From: Clostridia bacterium
Lineage (GTDB): Bacteria > Bacillota > Clostridia > Peptostreptococcales > Anaerovoracaceae
Reading direction: 5' to 3'
NCBI GenBank assembly: GCA_024403215.1
Contig: JAKSSJ010000036.1
Location: forward strand, 1-12,593
DNA length: 12,593 nucleotides
The stretch's first letter is position 1. Each line of letters begins with the position of its first letter. This document shows positions 6,348-12,593 of the stretch, in pieces. The notes below the pieces were generated by a model. It was given only the letters and a program-made list of their open reading frames with translations, was not told where the DNA came from and did not search any database. The translations under genes were made by a program, and so were the position numbers.

Positions 6348-6903
6348 AATATATTGCTGCTTCTGATACGATTGCGTCCATGGGAATATCGTATTGATTT
6401 ACAACAATATCTTCTAATTTCTGTGCTTCAAAGGCAACGCAAATAAACTTTGCCTTGTTGCAAAGCGGAAGGTATCTATCATAATAACCTGCTCCATGGC
6501 CGAGCCTTTTACATGTGTCCTCACAGCCAACCCATGGGACTCTTCCCATATCTATCTCTTCCGGAGACATAGGACTTGAGTGATTTTCATCAGGCGATTT
6601 AATATCGTTTTTTCCAATCACCCAGTCCTTTTCCGAATTTGGAACATAAGCTTTCATTATGCCCTTAGCATAAGAAATAGGATATGAAATTCTTGCATCC
6701 TTTTTAAGTTCTGCAAGATATTCCATACTAACCTCATCGTAAGTGGCAGCATAAGATAAAATGCACTTTGCATTTTTAACCTCTGGAATAGTAAGGAGCT
6801 TTTTGCAAATCTCTTTGCTGTACTCTGCTCTTTGAGCATCTGTAAGAGCTCTCCTACGATCCATTGCTTCTATTCTTTGTTCTGCCTTAAGTACGACTTT
6901 CAT
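6337..6903 (-). CDS. 5-formyltetrahydrofolate cyclo-ligase (MTHF synthetase)
   Basis: 188 residues, normal length. It uses ATP to convert 5-formyl-THF to 5,10-methenyl-THF, returning a stored or inhibitory folate to the active pool. The family nucleotide/folate loop is RLGHGAGYYDRYL (133-145; usual form RLGYGGGYYDRF). QYDIPMDAIVSE (170-181) matches the conserved C-terminal motif, and the N-terminus has the basic RRRALTDAQR region. The loop before the core motif reads MGRVPWVGCEDTCK instead of the commoner VPGVAFD form, a mild divergence. It starts eight bases after fchA1 with a weak AGAAG site. Its product is the substrate of the neighbouring FchA. The stop codon lies in the folT riboswitch, so ribosomes terminating here would touch the aptamer's 5' side. 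Confidence 0.93.
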   Translation of the reverse strand: MKVVLKAEQRIEAMDRRRALTDAQRAEYSKEICKKLLTIPEVKNAKCILSYAATYDEVSMEYLAELKKDARISYPISYAKGIMKAYVPNSEKDWVIGKNDIKSPDENHSSPMSPEEIDMGRVPWVGCEDTCKRLGHGAGYYDRYLPLCNKAKFICVAFEAQKLEDIVVNQYDIPMDAIVSEAAIYWPE

Positions 6904-6911
6904 ATCTTCTG

Positions 6912-7529
6912 TTATTTAAGTCTGTTGTATACTGACTGATAGATTTCATCGGCTTTCTTCCAATAAACATCCATAAGTCCTTCTACCTTCTTATTCATTT
7001 CTTCTGCATAAGCTCTGTCCTTCATAAGCTTAGTGTTTACGAAGACATTTAATGCTGCTGCATACATAGAAGACCATGCAAGTACAGCACCGCAGCCTGC
7101 ATCAGAAATCATAAGACTACTACCCTTTTCAGCGAAATCTTTTTGAAGGTCTATAACCTTGCAAGAAAGTTCTACTATTCTCATTGGAACAGCAGCAGCA
7201 TCTCTTAAGCATTTCTCAAGAGTTTCATCTCTGCCTGGTTCTTCCTTAGGAATAGCATAAGCTTTTGAAAGTGGCTCAAATCCAACTGCATCATCTTCTA
7301 TGCACTGGAGAAGATCTTTTCTTAAAGCGTCAGCCTTATCCATAAGAGCAAGAATGTCAGCTTCTACGTCTGCATACTTTTTCTTTCCAACTGTGAAATT
7401 TCCAACCATGCTGCCAAGAGCAGCTGCAAGGGCACCTGTCAGTGCAGCAGCACCTCCGCCACCAGGGACGGAGGTTTTTGCTGCGAGTTCTTCTGAAAAT
7501 GCCTTTAAACTTAAATCGTTCATAGACAA
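6912..7529 (-). CDS. fchA: Methenyl-THF cyclohydrolase / formimino-THF cyclodeaminase family (FchA), canonical copy
   Basis: 205 residues, the family's usual size and all-helical. It contains VPGGGGAAALTGALAAALGSMV (21-42) followed by the intact NFTVGKKKYADVE segment, the DDAVGF and AYAIPK region (79-95), AAAVPMRIVELSC (111-123), and SDAGCGAVLAW with NVFVNT. FchA interconverts 5,10-methenyl-THF and 10-formyl-THF, linking the cyclo-ligase product to the Fhs product encoded on either side. Start choice: AAGGAG (7537-7542) is seven bases from the TTG at 7527-7529 but thirteen from the ATG at 7521-7523. I therefore prefer TTG, though the ATG (two codons shorter) remains possible. Cyclodeaminase activity on formimino-THF cannot be separated from cyclohydrolase activity by sequence. 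Confidence 0.92.
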   Translation of the reverse strand: MSMNDLSLKAFSEELAAKTSVPGGGGAAALTGALAAALGSMVGNFTVGKKKYADVEADILALMDKADALRKDLLQCIEDDAVGFEPLSKAYAIPKEEPGRDETLEKCLRDAAAVPMRIVELSCKVIDLQKDFAEKGSSLMISDAGCGAVLAWSSMYAAALNVFVNTKLMKDRAYAEEMNKKVEGLMDVYWKKADEIYQSVYNRLK

Positions 7530-7555
7530 ATAATTTCTCCTTAGAACTTTATTCT

Positions 7556-9235
7556 TTAGAATAATCCTGAAATCTTTCCGTTTTCATCAACATCGATTCT
7601 TTCAGCTGATGGTGACTTTGGAAGTCCTGGCATTGTCATGATTTCACCTGTTAAAGCAACGATGAAACCTGCACCTGCGGATACCTTAAGGTTACGTACT
7701 GTAACTGTGAATCCCTTTGGAGCTCCGAGAAGTGTTGGGTCATCAGAGAATGAATATTGTGTCTTAGCCATACAAATTGGGTAATTACCAAATCCAAGCT
7801 CTGTAAGCTTTGCAGCCTGTCTTCTTGCATTCTCTGTAAGGAATACGCCGTCAGCGTGGTAAATCTTCTTGCAGATTGTTTCAAGCTTTTCTTCGATTGG
7901 GAGATCAAGGCTATATGATGGAGCATAGCTGTTCTTTCTTTCGCAGAGATGAACAACTTCCTGTGCAAGATCCATAGCACCTTCGCCACCCTTTGCCCAA
8001 TGCTTTGCAAGAACTGCATTAACGCCGAGCTCTTTGCACTTCTTTTCAACAAGTGCAAGTTCTTTCTTTGTATCTGTTGGGAATGCGTTAATAGCAACTA
8101 CGCATGGCATACCGAATACTGTCTTAATGTTGTCAACGTGCTGGAGAAGGTTTGGAAGACCTGCTTCAAGAGCAACAAGGTTTTCCTTGTTAAGGTCAGC
8201 CTTCTTAACTCCGCCGTGATACTTAAGAGCTCTTACTGTAGCAACGATTACTACTACGGATGGTTTAAGTTTACCAAGACGGCACTTAATGTCGAGGAAC
8301 TTTTCTGCACCAAGGTCTGCAGCGAATCCTGCTTCTGTAACAACATAGTCACCAAGCTTAAGAGCCATCTTTGTAGCTGTTAAGGAGTTGCAACCATGTG
8401 CAATGTTAGCGAATGGTCCACCATGTACAAATGCTGGTGTTCCTTCAAGTGTCTGAACAAGGTTTGGCTTAAGAGCATCCTTAAGGAGTGCTGCCATAGC
8501 GCCTTCAGCCTTAAGATCATGAGCTGTAACTGGATTTCCATCATATGTGTAACCAACGATGAGCTTTCCAAGTCTCTTCTTGAGATCTGTAATGTCAGAT
8601 GCAAGGCAAAGTACTGCCATAACTTCTGATGCTACTGTGATATCAAATCCGTCTTCTCTTGGAACGCCATGAGCCTTTCCGCCGAGTCCGTTAACGATAT
8701 TTCTAAGCTGTCTGTCGTTCATATCAACAGCTCTTCTCCATGTAATCTGCTTTGGATCAATTCCAAGTGCGTTACCCTGCTGAATGTGGTTATCAAGCAT
8801 TGCAGCAAGAAGGTTATTTGCAGCACCGATTGCGTGGAAGTCACCTGTGAAGTGAAGGTTGATGTCTTCCATTGGAACTACCTGTGCGTATCCACCACCA
8901 GCAGCTCCGCCCTTTACACCAAATACTGGTCCAAGGGATGGCTCGCGAAGAGCAAGGAAGGACTTCTTCCCAATTTTTCTAAGACCATCAGCAAGACCAA
9001 CAGATGTTGTTGTCTTTCCTTCTCCTGCTGGAGTAGGTGTGATGGCTGTTACGAGAATGAGCTTTCCGTCTTTTTTGCTTGCCTTATCCTTTAAAAGATT
9101 ATAGTCAACCTTTGCCTTGTAATTTCCATAAGGCTCAAGATACTTTGCAGGAATTCCTGCAACCTTAGCGATATCAGTAATCTTTTTCATTTTGCAAGCT
9201 TGTGCAATTTCAATGTCTGACTTAAATGTTGCCAT
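7556..9235 (-). CDS. fhs: Formate-tetrahydrofolate ligase (10-formyl-THF synthetase)
   Basis: 559 residues, matching the bacterial monofunctional enzyme. It makes 10-formyl-THF from formate, THF and ATP, the entry step of the methyl branch of the Wood-Ljungdahl pathway and also a feed for purine synthesis; run backwards it yields ATP. The P-loop is TPTPAGEGKTTT (66-77). Other family blocks include LREPSLGPVFGVKGGAAGGGYAQV, the INLHFTGDFHAI block, FVHGGPFANIAHG, EAGFAADLGAEKF, and a C-terminal MTMPGLPKSPSAERID. The ATG at 9233-9235 has AGGAGG at good spacing. The coding sequence is rich in AAG and CTT-type codons, which fits high expression. The flanking methyltransferase and FchA genes place it in a one-carbon operon. 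Confidence 0.98.
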   Translation of the reverse strand: MATFKSDIEIAQACKMKKITDIAKVAGIPAKYLEPYGNYKAKVDYNLLKDKASKKDGKLILVTAITPTPAGEGKTTTSVGLADGLRKIGKKSFLALREPSLGPVFGVKGGAAGGGYAQVVPMEDINLHFTGDFHAIGAANNLLAAMLDNHIQQGNALGIDPKQITWRRAVDMNDRQLRNIVNGLGGKAHGVPREDGFDITVASEVMAVLCLASDITDLKKRLGKLIVGYTYDGNPVTAHDLKAEGAMAALLKDALKPNLVQTLEGTPAFVHGGPFANIAHGCNSLTATKMALKLGDYVVTEAGFAADLGAEKFLDIKCRLGKLKPSVVVIVATVRALKYHGGVKKADLNKENLVALEAGLPNLLQHVDNIKTVFGMPCVVAINAFPTDTKKELALVEKKCKELGVNAVLAKHWAKGGEGAMDLAQEVVHLCERKNSYAPSYSLDLPIEEKLETICKKIYHADGVFLTENARRQAAKLTELGFGNYPICMAKTQYSFSDDPTLLGAPKGFTVTVRNLKVSAGAGFIVALTGEIMTMPGLPKSPSAERIDVDENGKISGLF

Positions 9236-9270
9236 TTTTAATATATCCTCCTAATGAATAAAATAGCTTT

Positions 9271-10092
9271 CTATTTGTCAACAGGTCCAAAGATACCTTC
9301 TCTTTGTGCTCCGATGTATTCCATGCAATAGAAATCATCACCCTTAAGAGCTTCTGCAGCATAGATAGAACCTCTGAGATCTCTGTTGAGTGGGTCGAGA
9401 ACGCCTGAATCCATTCCGTGCTGGATGCATACTACTGTGAATGCCTGGTTAATAATCTTTCTGTATGGAAGGTTGAAGGAAATGTTAGAAACAGCACCAG
9501 AGATATGAGCCTGTGGATAGTGTTCCTTAATATAATCCATTACTTCAAGAACAAGGGCAATACCTTCTTCTGATGTGCAAAGCATTTCGATAAGTGGATC
9601 GATGTGAATTCTAGATTCTGCGATTCCATATTCCTTTGCCTTTGCCATGATGTTGTTAAGAACTCTAATTCTGTCTGCAGCAGACTTTGGAATTCCTGTG
9701 TCATCGCAAAGAAGTGCCATTACGTCCCAATCCTTGTTTTCTGGTTTTGCAAGTACTGGGAATACGAGGTCAATCTTGTTTCCTTCGCCAGAAACAGAGT
9801 TGATCATTCCAGGTCTTTTGCAGAACTTCATTGCATCAAGGCAAATCTGTGGGTTAGGGCTATCAACAGCAATCTTGTTGTCGCACTGTGACTGAATGAG
9901 GTCGATCATCCAATGCATAGTTTCAAGCTCGTTTTCTTCAACGCTTGTGCAGCAATCAATAAAGTCTCTGTCCTGATCAAGAACATCTGCTTCCTTCTTA
10001 GCAACGTCTTTGATCCAAGCTTCGTCGTGAGCTGCGATTGCTTTTCCCATTGATGGGATTGATCCATTGATTTTTTCAGCAATAATAATCAT
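9271..10092 (-). CDS. Pterin-binding methyltransferase (methyl-THF:corrinoid protein type, AcsE/MtgB-like)
   Basis: 273 residues, a TIM-barrel pterin-binding protein. The residues that hold methyl-THF in the acetogen enzyme are recognisable: D77 and N80 in AVDSPN, N98 in MINSVSGE, D165 in HIDPLI and N203 in AVSNIS. It is expected to move a methyl group between methyl-THF and a corrinoid protein. Neighbours support this: a corrinoid activator upstream and THF enzymes downstream. Dihydropteroate synthase is less likely because the DHPS pterin/pABA motifs and folate-synthesis neighbours are absent. One oddity is that the segment that normally reads as hhDxNxG is FIDCCTSV here. The ATG at 10090-10092 has AAGGAG seven bases upstream. 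Direction of transfer and the methyl donor or acceptor cannot be told from this window; no corrinoid protein gene is present. Confidence 0.85.
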   Translation of the reverse strand: MIIIAEKINGSIPSMGKAIAAHDEAWIKDVAKKEADVLDQDRDFIDCCTSVEENELETMHWMIDLIQSQCDNKIAVDSPNPQICLDAMKFCKRPGMINSVSGEGNKIDLVFPVLAKPENKDWDVMALLCDDTGIPKSAADRIRVLNNIMAKAKEYGIAESRIHIDPLIEMLCTSEEGIALVLEVMDYIKEHYPQAHISGAVSNISFNLPYRKIINQAFTVVCIQHGMDSGVLDPLNRDLRGSIYAAEALKGDDFYCMEYIGAQREGIFGPVDK

Positions 10093-10127
10093 TTTTTTCT
10101 CCTTGTTAATTTATATATAAATAACTT

Positions 10128-10760
10128 TTATAAAACACTAATTCTCTGGTTAACAGCATTGAAAATTTCGATTCCCATTGGGCCATATTTAGCCTTAAGG
10201 TCATCTGCCTGCTTGTTAACACTCTTTGCATATTCTTTATCCTTAATCATGTAGGTGTTAATCTTTACTGATAAAACTCCACCATTGATTGCAGCAAGTG
10301 CAAGCATTGCAGATGTTCCGCAGTCAGAAATCTTAAGTCCCTTTACCTGAGGATAAAGTTCATTGCAAAGCTCTATAACCTTGCAAGATAAAGTGATAAT
10401 TTTCATAGGAACTGCAGCTGCATTTTTAAGAGCTCTTTGAAGTCTTTCTGTTCTGCCTTCAACATCCTTTGGAAGATTGAATGCATCCATTAAAAGATCA
10501 AACATTTTCGCATCTTCTTCAATGCAGCCTTCAAGCATGAGCCTTAAATGCTCTGCTCTTTGGGCATAAGCCTTCATGTCTACTTTAAGTGCTGGATCAT
10601 CAGTCAGCTTATCATAAACGATGTTTGAAACCATTGATGTAAGTGAAGCAGCAAGTGAGCCTGCAAGTGCAGCAGCGCTTCCACCTCCTGGAACCTTATC
10701 ATCAGAAGCTAGTGCGTTAAGGTATACCTTAACCTTCATGTCTTTTAATTGAGAGTCCAT
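10128..10760 (-). CDS. Divergent FchA paralog (cyclodeaminase/cyclohydrolase fold)
   Basis: 210 residues and clearly the same fold as the canonical FchA at 6912-7529. It contains VPGGGSAAALAGSLAASLTSMVSN (23-46), EEDAKMFDLLMDAFNLPKDVEGR (81-103), NAAAVPMKIITLSCKVIEL (113-131) and ISDCGTSAMLAL (144-155). It differs where the family is most conserved: the TVGKKKY segment after the first helix is replaced by IVYDKLTDDPALK, and NVxxN near residue 164 reads SVKIN. Possible roles are cyclohydrolase with altered substrate handling, a true formimino-THF cyclodeaminase, or a regulatory or partner subunit. The ATG at 10758-10760 has a strong AAGGAGGT. It sits first in the run leading to the methyltransferase (about 35-base gap). 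Confidence 0.85.
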   Translation of the reverse strand: MDSQLKDMKVKVYLNALASDDKVPGGGSAAALAGSLAASLTSMVSNIVYDKLTDDPALKVDMKAYAQRAEHLRLMLEGCIEEDAKMFDLLMDAFNLPKDVEGRTERLQRALKNAAAVPMKIITLSCKVIELCNELYPQVKGLKISDCGTSAMLALAAINGGVLSVKINTYMIKDKEYAKSVNKQADDLKAKYGPMGIEIFNAVNQRISVL

Positions 10761-10787
10761 AATGTACCTCCTTAAAATATCCTAAAA

Positions 10788-10808
10788 ATTGCAGACGGTC
10801 TGCAATTC
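10788..10808 (-). terminator. Terminator-like hairpin between the DUF3786 gene and fchA2
   Basis: AATTGCAGA / TCTGCAATT form a perfect 9-bp stem with a 3-base loop; on the minus strand it is followed by more T (AATTTTTAGG). It may end the activator-DUF3786 transcript. It lies about 100 bases after the DUF3786 stop but only 7 to 20 bases after a candidate -10 box, so it could also act as an attenuator in the fchA2 leader. Confidence 0.6.
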
Positions 10809-10818
10809 TCCAACCTAA

Positions 10819-10824
10819 ATTATA
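10819..10824 (-). promoter_or_regulatory. Candidate -10 box for the fchA2-folate operon
   Basis: A perfect TATAAT on the minus strand, about 60 bases before the fchA2 ATG, in the only sizeable intergenic gap of the one-carbon region. I find no convincing -35 at 16-18 bases and no TGn extension, so this is a weak call. Confidence 0.3.
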
Positions 10825-10910
10825 TAGGAATTAAAGCATCTATATCTTTATGCAAGTTTACAATTTCTGCCCACTGTTTAGAGAGAAGCATACAAACTAA
10901 TTGGTAAATG

Positions 10911-11534
10911 TTACCATCTACCCTTCATAGCGTTTATAAGCACATCCCCCACTACTGCGATATCCTCTGCAGTAAAAGCTGATGGGAAATTATCAGAGAA
11001 GAGCACCTGAGCCTGAGGCGAAAACTCTTCATCACCCTCCCACAAAAGCAGTCTAACTGTAAGTCCTTTTACAAATTCAATATCATAAGAGGCATCTGCT
11101 GTTGTTTTGCAAAACTTTCCTCCTATGCTCTCACAGGCTTTTCTAAAGCCGTCTATGTTATTTCCATAAGAAAATGCAAGTCTTAATATGCATCTTCCTC
11201 TAAATTGCTGTGCATAAACATTGCCCCATGGCATTTCTGTATATGCCTTCATAGATCCAAGAGATGGAACTATAGCTCCGCTTAAAACTAATCTTGAAAG
11301 CAATATCTTAGTGTAGGCAGCAGCCTTAGAATTATCATCAGCGAATACTACCTCCATGCTTGGCCAATAGATATAAACTGTTCTATTTAAAAATGGAACA
11401 GCAAACTTCTCGCCATCATAAGGGATGGTGCTGTTTTTGGACATCATTTCAGGATCTGCCTTTGCAAAGAGACTTTGATAATGCTCTATTGGCACTCCTG
11501 TCTGTTGATTTTTATTTGGAGCTGTTGTCATCAT
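10911..11534 (-). CDS. DUF3786 family protein, 207 aa
   Basis: A soluble 207-residue protein. I recognise the family from its layout: an N-terminal helical segment (HYQSLFAKADPEMMSKN), a beta segment with FAVPFLNRTVYIYWPSMEV, a central SMKAYTEMPWGNVYAQQFRGR block, then RLLLWEGDEEFSPQAQVLFSDNF and a C-terminal EDIAVVGDVLINAMKG helix. These match DUF3786, a family of unknown activity found mainly in strict anaerobes and often near corrinoid or Wood-Ljungdahl genes. It starts five bases after the corrinoid activator gene without a Shine-Dalgarno, so it is probably translated by coupling and functionally tied to it. Met1 and Met2 are adjacent, and either could start. No membrane segment is seen, and there is no CxxC-type metal motif. 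Confidence 0.75.
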   Translation of the reverse strand: MMTTAPNKNQQTGVPIEHYQSLFAKADPEMMSKNSTIPYDGEKFAVPFLNRTVYIYWPSMEVVFADDNSKAAAYTKILLSRLVLSGAIVPSLGSMKAYTEMPWGNVYAQQFRGRCILRLAFSYGNNIDGFRKACESIGGKFCKTTADASYDIEFVKGLTVRLLLWEGDEEFSPQAQVLFSDNFPSAFTAEDIAVVGDVLINAMKGRW

Positions 11535-11539
11535 ATCAA

Positions 11540-12593
11540 TTAATCAAATAAACTAGCGTCTGTGTGTGGAATAAAACAAGATGCTACAAACTCATCCATA
11601 TATCCAGGATGAGTGGATAACTCAATATATGTCATGTTATGCATGATATCAAAGACCTTATCAGTAGCCTCATCAGATACAAGCATAGCGCAAGCACCAG
11701 TAAGCGATGAGTTTCCTATGTAGGAATACTTCTCTACAGGAATCTTTGGAAGCATACCGATAGATATAGCCTTTTCAATATCAATGCCCTGTCCAATTCC
11801 TCCAGCAATAATAATGTGATCGATATCATCAACAGTAAGCTCTACTGATTTGAGCATAGTGATAATTGCGGAGAAAATTGCGCCCTTTGCCCTAATGAAA
11901 TTATCAAGATCTGTTTCATTAATAATAATGTTTTTGCCTGTTCCACTTTCATCAGCAAAAGCGATGATGTAATATGACTCACCATATTCATCATGACCAA
12001 TTCTTTTATTCTCTTTTACAAACTTTCCTTTAGCAGAAATTGCACCAGTCTTAAATAATTCTGCGATTATAGAAATAAGGCCGCTGCCGCAAAGACCAAG
12101 TGGCTTAGCATCTCCAATAACAGAAAGAGTAGGATCTAAGCTATCCTTATCAATAGAAACGGAATCTACCGCTCCCTTTGTTGCTCTCATACCACAAGAG
12201 ATATCTCCGCCCTCAAAGGCAGGACCTGCAGAGCAAGCACAGGTTAAGAGATAGTCACTATTTCCAAGTACAAGCTCTCCGTTTGTACCAAGGTCAATGA
12301 AAAGATTTAGTCCTTCCATATTCCAAAGCATTGCAGGAAGTACGCCAGCAGTAATATCTCCACCAACATAAGAGCCTACATTCGGAGCAAGAATTACAGG
12401 AGCATTATTGCCAGGGATAAGGCCAATGCTATCAGCAGTATCCCCTGTTCTTTCTAGAAATGCTGGGACATAAGGCTCGAGCCTAATTGAATCGCCATTG
12501 TCACCAACAAGAAGATGCTCCATTGTTGTGTTTCCTGCAACAACTATTCTTTTAACATCTTTTAAATCAATAATTGCACCTTTTGAAAGTGCA
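11540..12593 (-). CDS. Reductive activator of corrinoid-dependent enzymes (RACE/AcsV-like), C-terminal part, 5' end outside the window
   Basis: 350 residues are visible and the frame stays open to the right edge. A start at Met24 of the visible part (12521-12523) would cut a conserved motif. The fragment is the ASKHA ATPase-like domain of RACE proteins: VVAGNTTMEHLLVG (17-30), NVGSYVGGDITAG (71-83), LFIDLGTNGELVLGN (97-111), CSAGPAFEGGDISCGMRA (120-137), then GLCGSGLISIIAEL, IRAKGAIFSAI, IIIAGGIGQGIDIEKAISIGMLP and GNSSLTGA. RACE proteins use ATP and an N-terminal [2Fe-2S] domain to return inactive Co(II) corrinoid proteins to Co(I). The Fe-S domain should lie beyond 12593. This predicts a corrinoid protein nearby, with the methyltransferase at 9271-10092 as a likely partner. 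Confidence 0.92.
   Translation of the reverse strand, partial: ALSKGAIIDLKDVKRIVVAGNTTMEHLLVGDNGDSIRLEPYVPAFLERTGDTADSIGLIPGNNAPVILAPNVGSYVGGDITAGVLPAMLWNMEGLNLFIDLGTNGELVLGNSDYLLTCACSAGPAFEGGDISCGMRATKGAVDSVSIDKDSLDPTLSVIGDAKPLGLCGSGLISIIAELFKTGAISAKGKFVKENKRIGHDEYGESYYIIAFADESGTGKNIIINETDLDNFIRAKGAIFSAIITMLKSVELTVDDIDHIIIAGGIGQGIDIEKAISIGMLPKIPVEKYSYIGNSSLTGACAMLVSDEATDKVFDIMHNMTYIELSTHPGYMDEFVASCFIPHTDASLFD

Noticed and set aside
7949..9104. Several plus-strand frames of 60-145 residues opposite fhs
   Set aside because: They mirror the highly conserved fhs sequence, are Cys/Ser/Phe-rich with no domain logic, and lack ribosome binding sites.
9271..10092. Calling the methyltransferase a dihydropteroate synthase (FolP)
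   Set aside because: It shares the pterin-binding barrel, but the AVDSPN, MINS, HIDPL and SNIS motifs and the RACE/Fhs/FchA neighbours fit methyl-THF transfer, and no pterin or pABA synthesis genes are present.

Overview
The window looks like chromosomal DNA of a low-to-mid-GC anaerobic Clostridium-like Firmicute. The support is an IspH-ribosomal protein S1 fusion (a fusion known from Clostridia), strong AGGAGG-type ribosome binding sites, and a one-carbon/corrinoid gene set (Fhs, FchA, a pterin-dependent methyltransferase, and a RACE-type corrinoid activator). Genus cannot be fixed from sequence alone. Every convincing gene is on the minus strand, so transcription runs from high to low coordinates. 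I see no mobile element, CRISPR array, tRNA or rRNA, and no gene-free stretch longer than about 150 bases.

Right part (12593 to about 10128): the C-terminal part of a corrinoid-protein reductive activator, cut by the window edge, is followed by a DUF3786 protein, a 150-base gap with a terminator-like hairpin, and a divergent FchA paralog (FchA2). Middle (10092 to 6337): a methyltetrahydrofolate:corrinoid-type methyltransferase, formate-THF ligase (Fhs), a canonical FchA, and 5-formyl-THF cyclo-ligase. Together these genes form, interconvert, recycle and hand on THF-bound one-carbon units.

At 6217-6347 lies a tetrahydrofolate riboswitch. It starts inside the last codons of the cyclo-ligase gene and controls the folate ECF transporter subunit FolT. 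After it I can draw two mutually exclusive hairpins, one of which buries the folT Shine-Dalgarno sequence in a 10-bp stem. This gives a readable model for translational shut-off by THF. FolC (folate polyglutamylation) follows immediately, then RarA (replication restart/recombination AAA+ protein) and the IspH-S1 fusion. That run ends at a strong intrinsic terminator (1089-1117).

Left part (1070 to 10): a YggT membrane protein whose start codon sits almost at the predicted transcription start of an extended -10 promoter, a small cupin, and a 58-residue zinc-ribbon protein with its own promoter and palindromic operator candidates.

The most notable signals are: the riboswitch expression platform; a near-perfect Shine-Dalgarno plus ATG inside the IspH-S1 fusion, exactly where a free S1 protein would start, with a codon-usage break between the halves; the leaderless-looking yggT promoter; and the second FchA, which has lost the conserved TVGKKKY segment.
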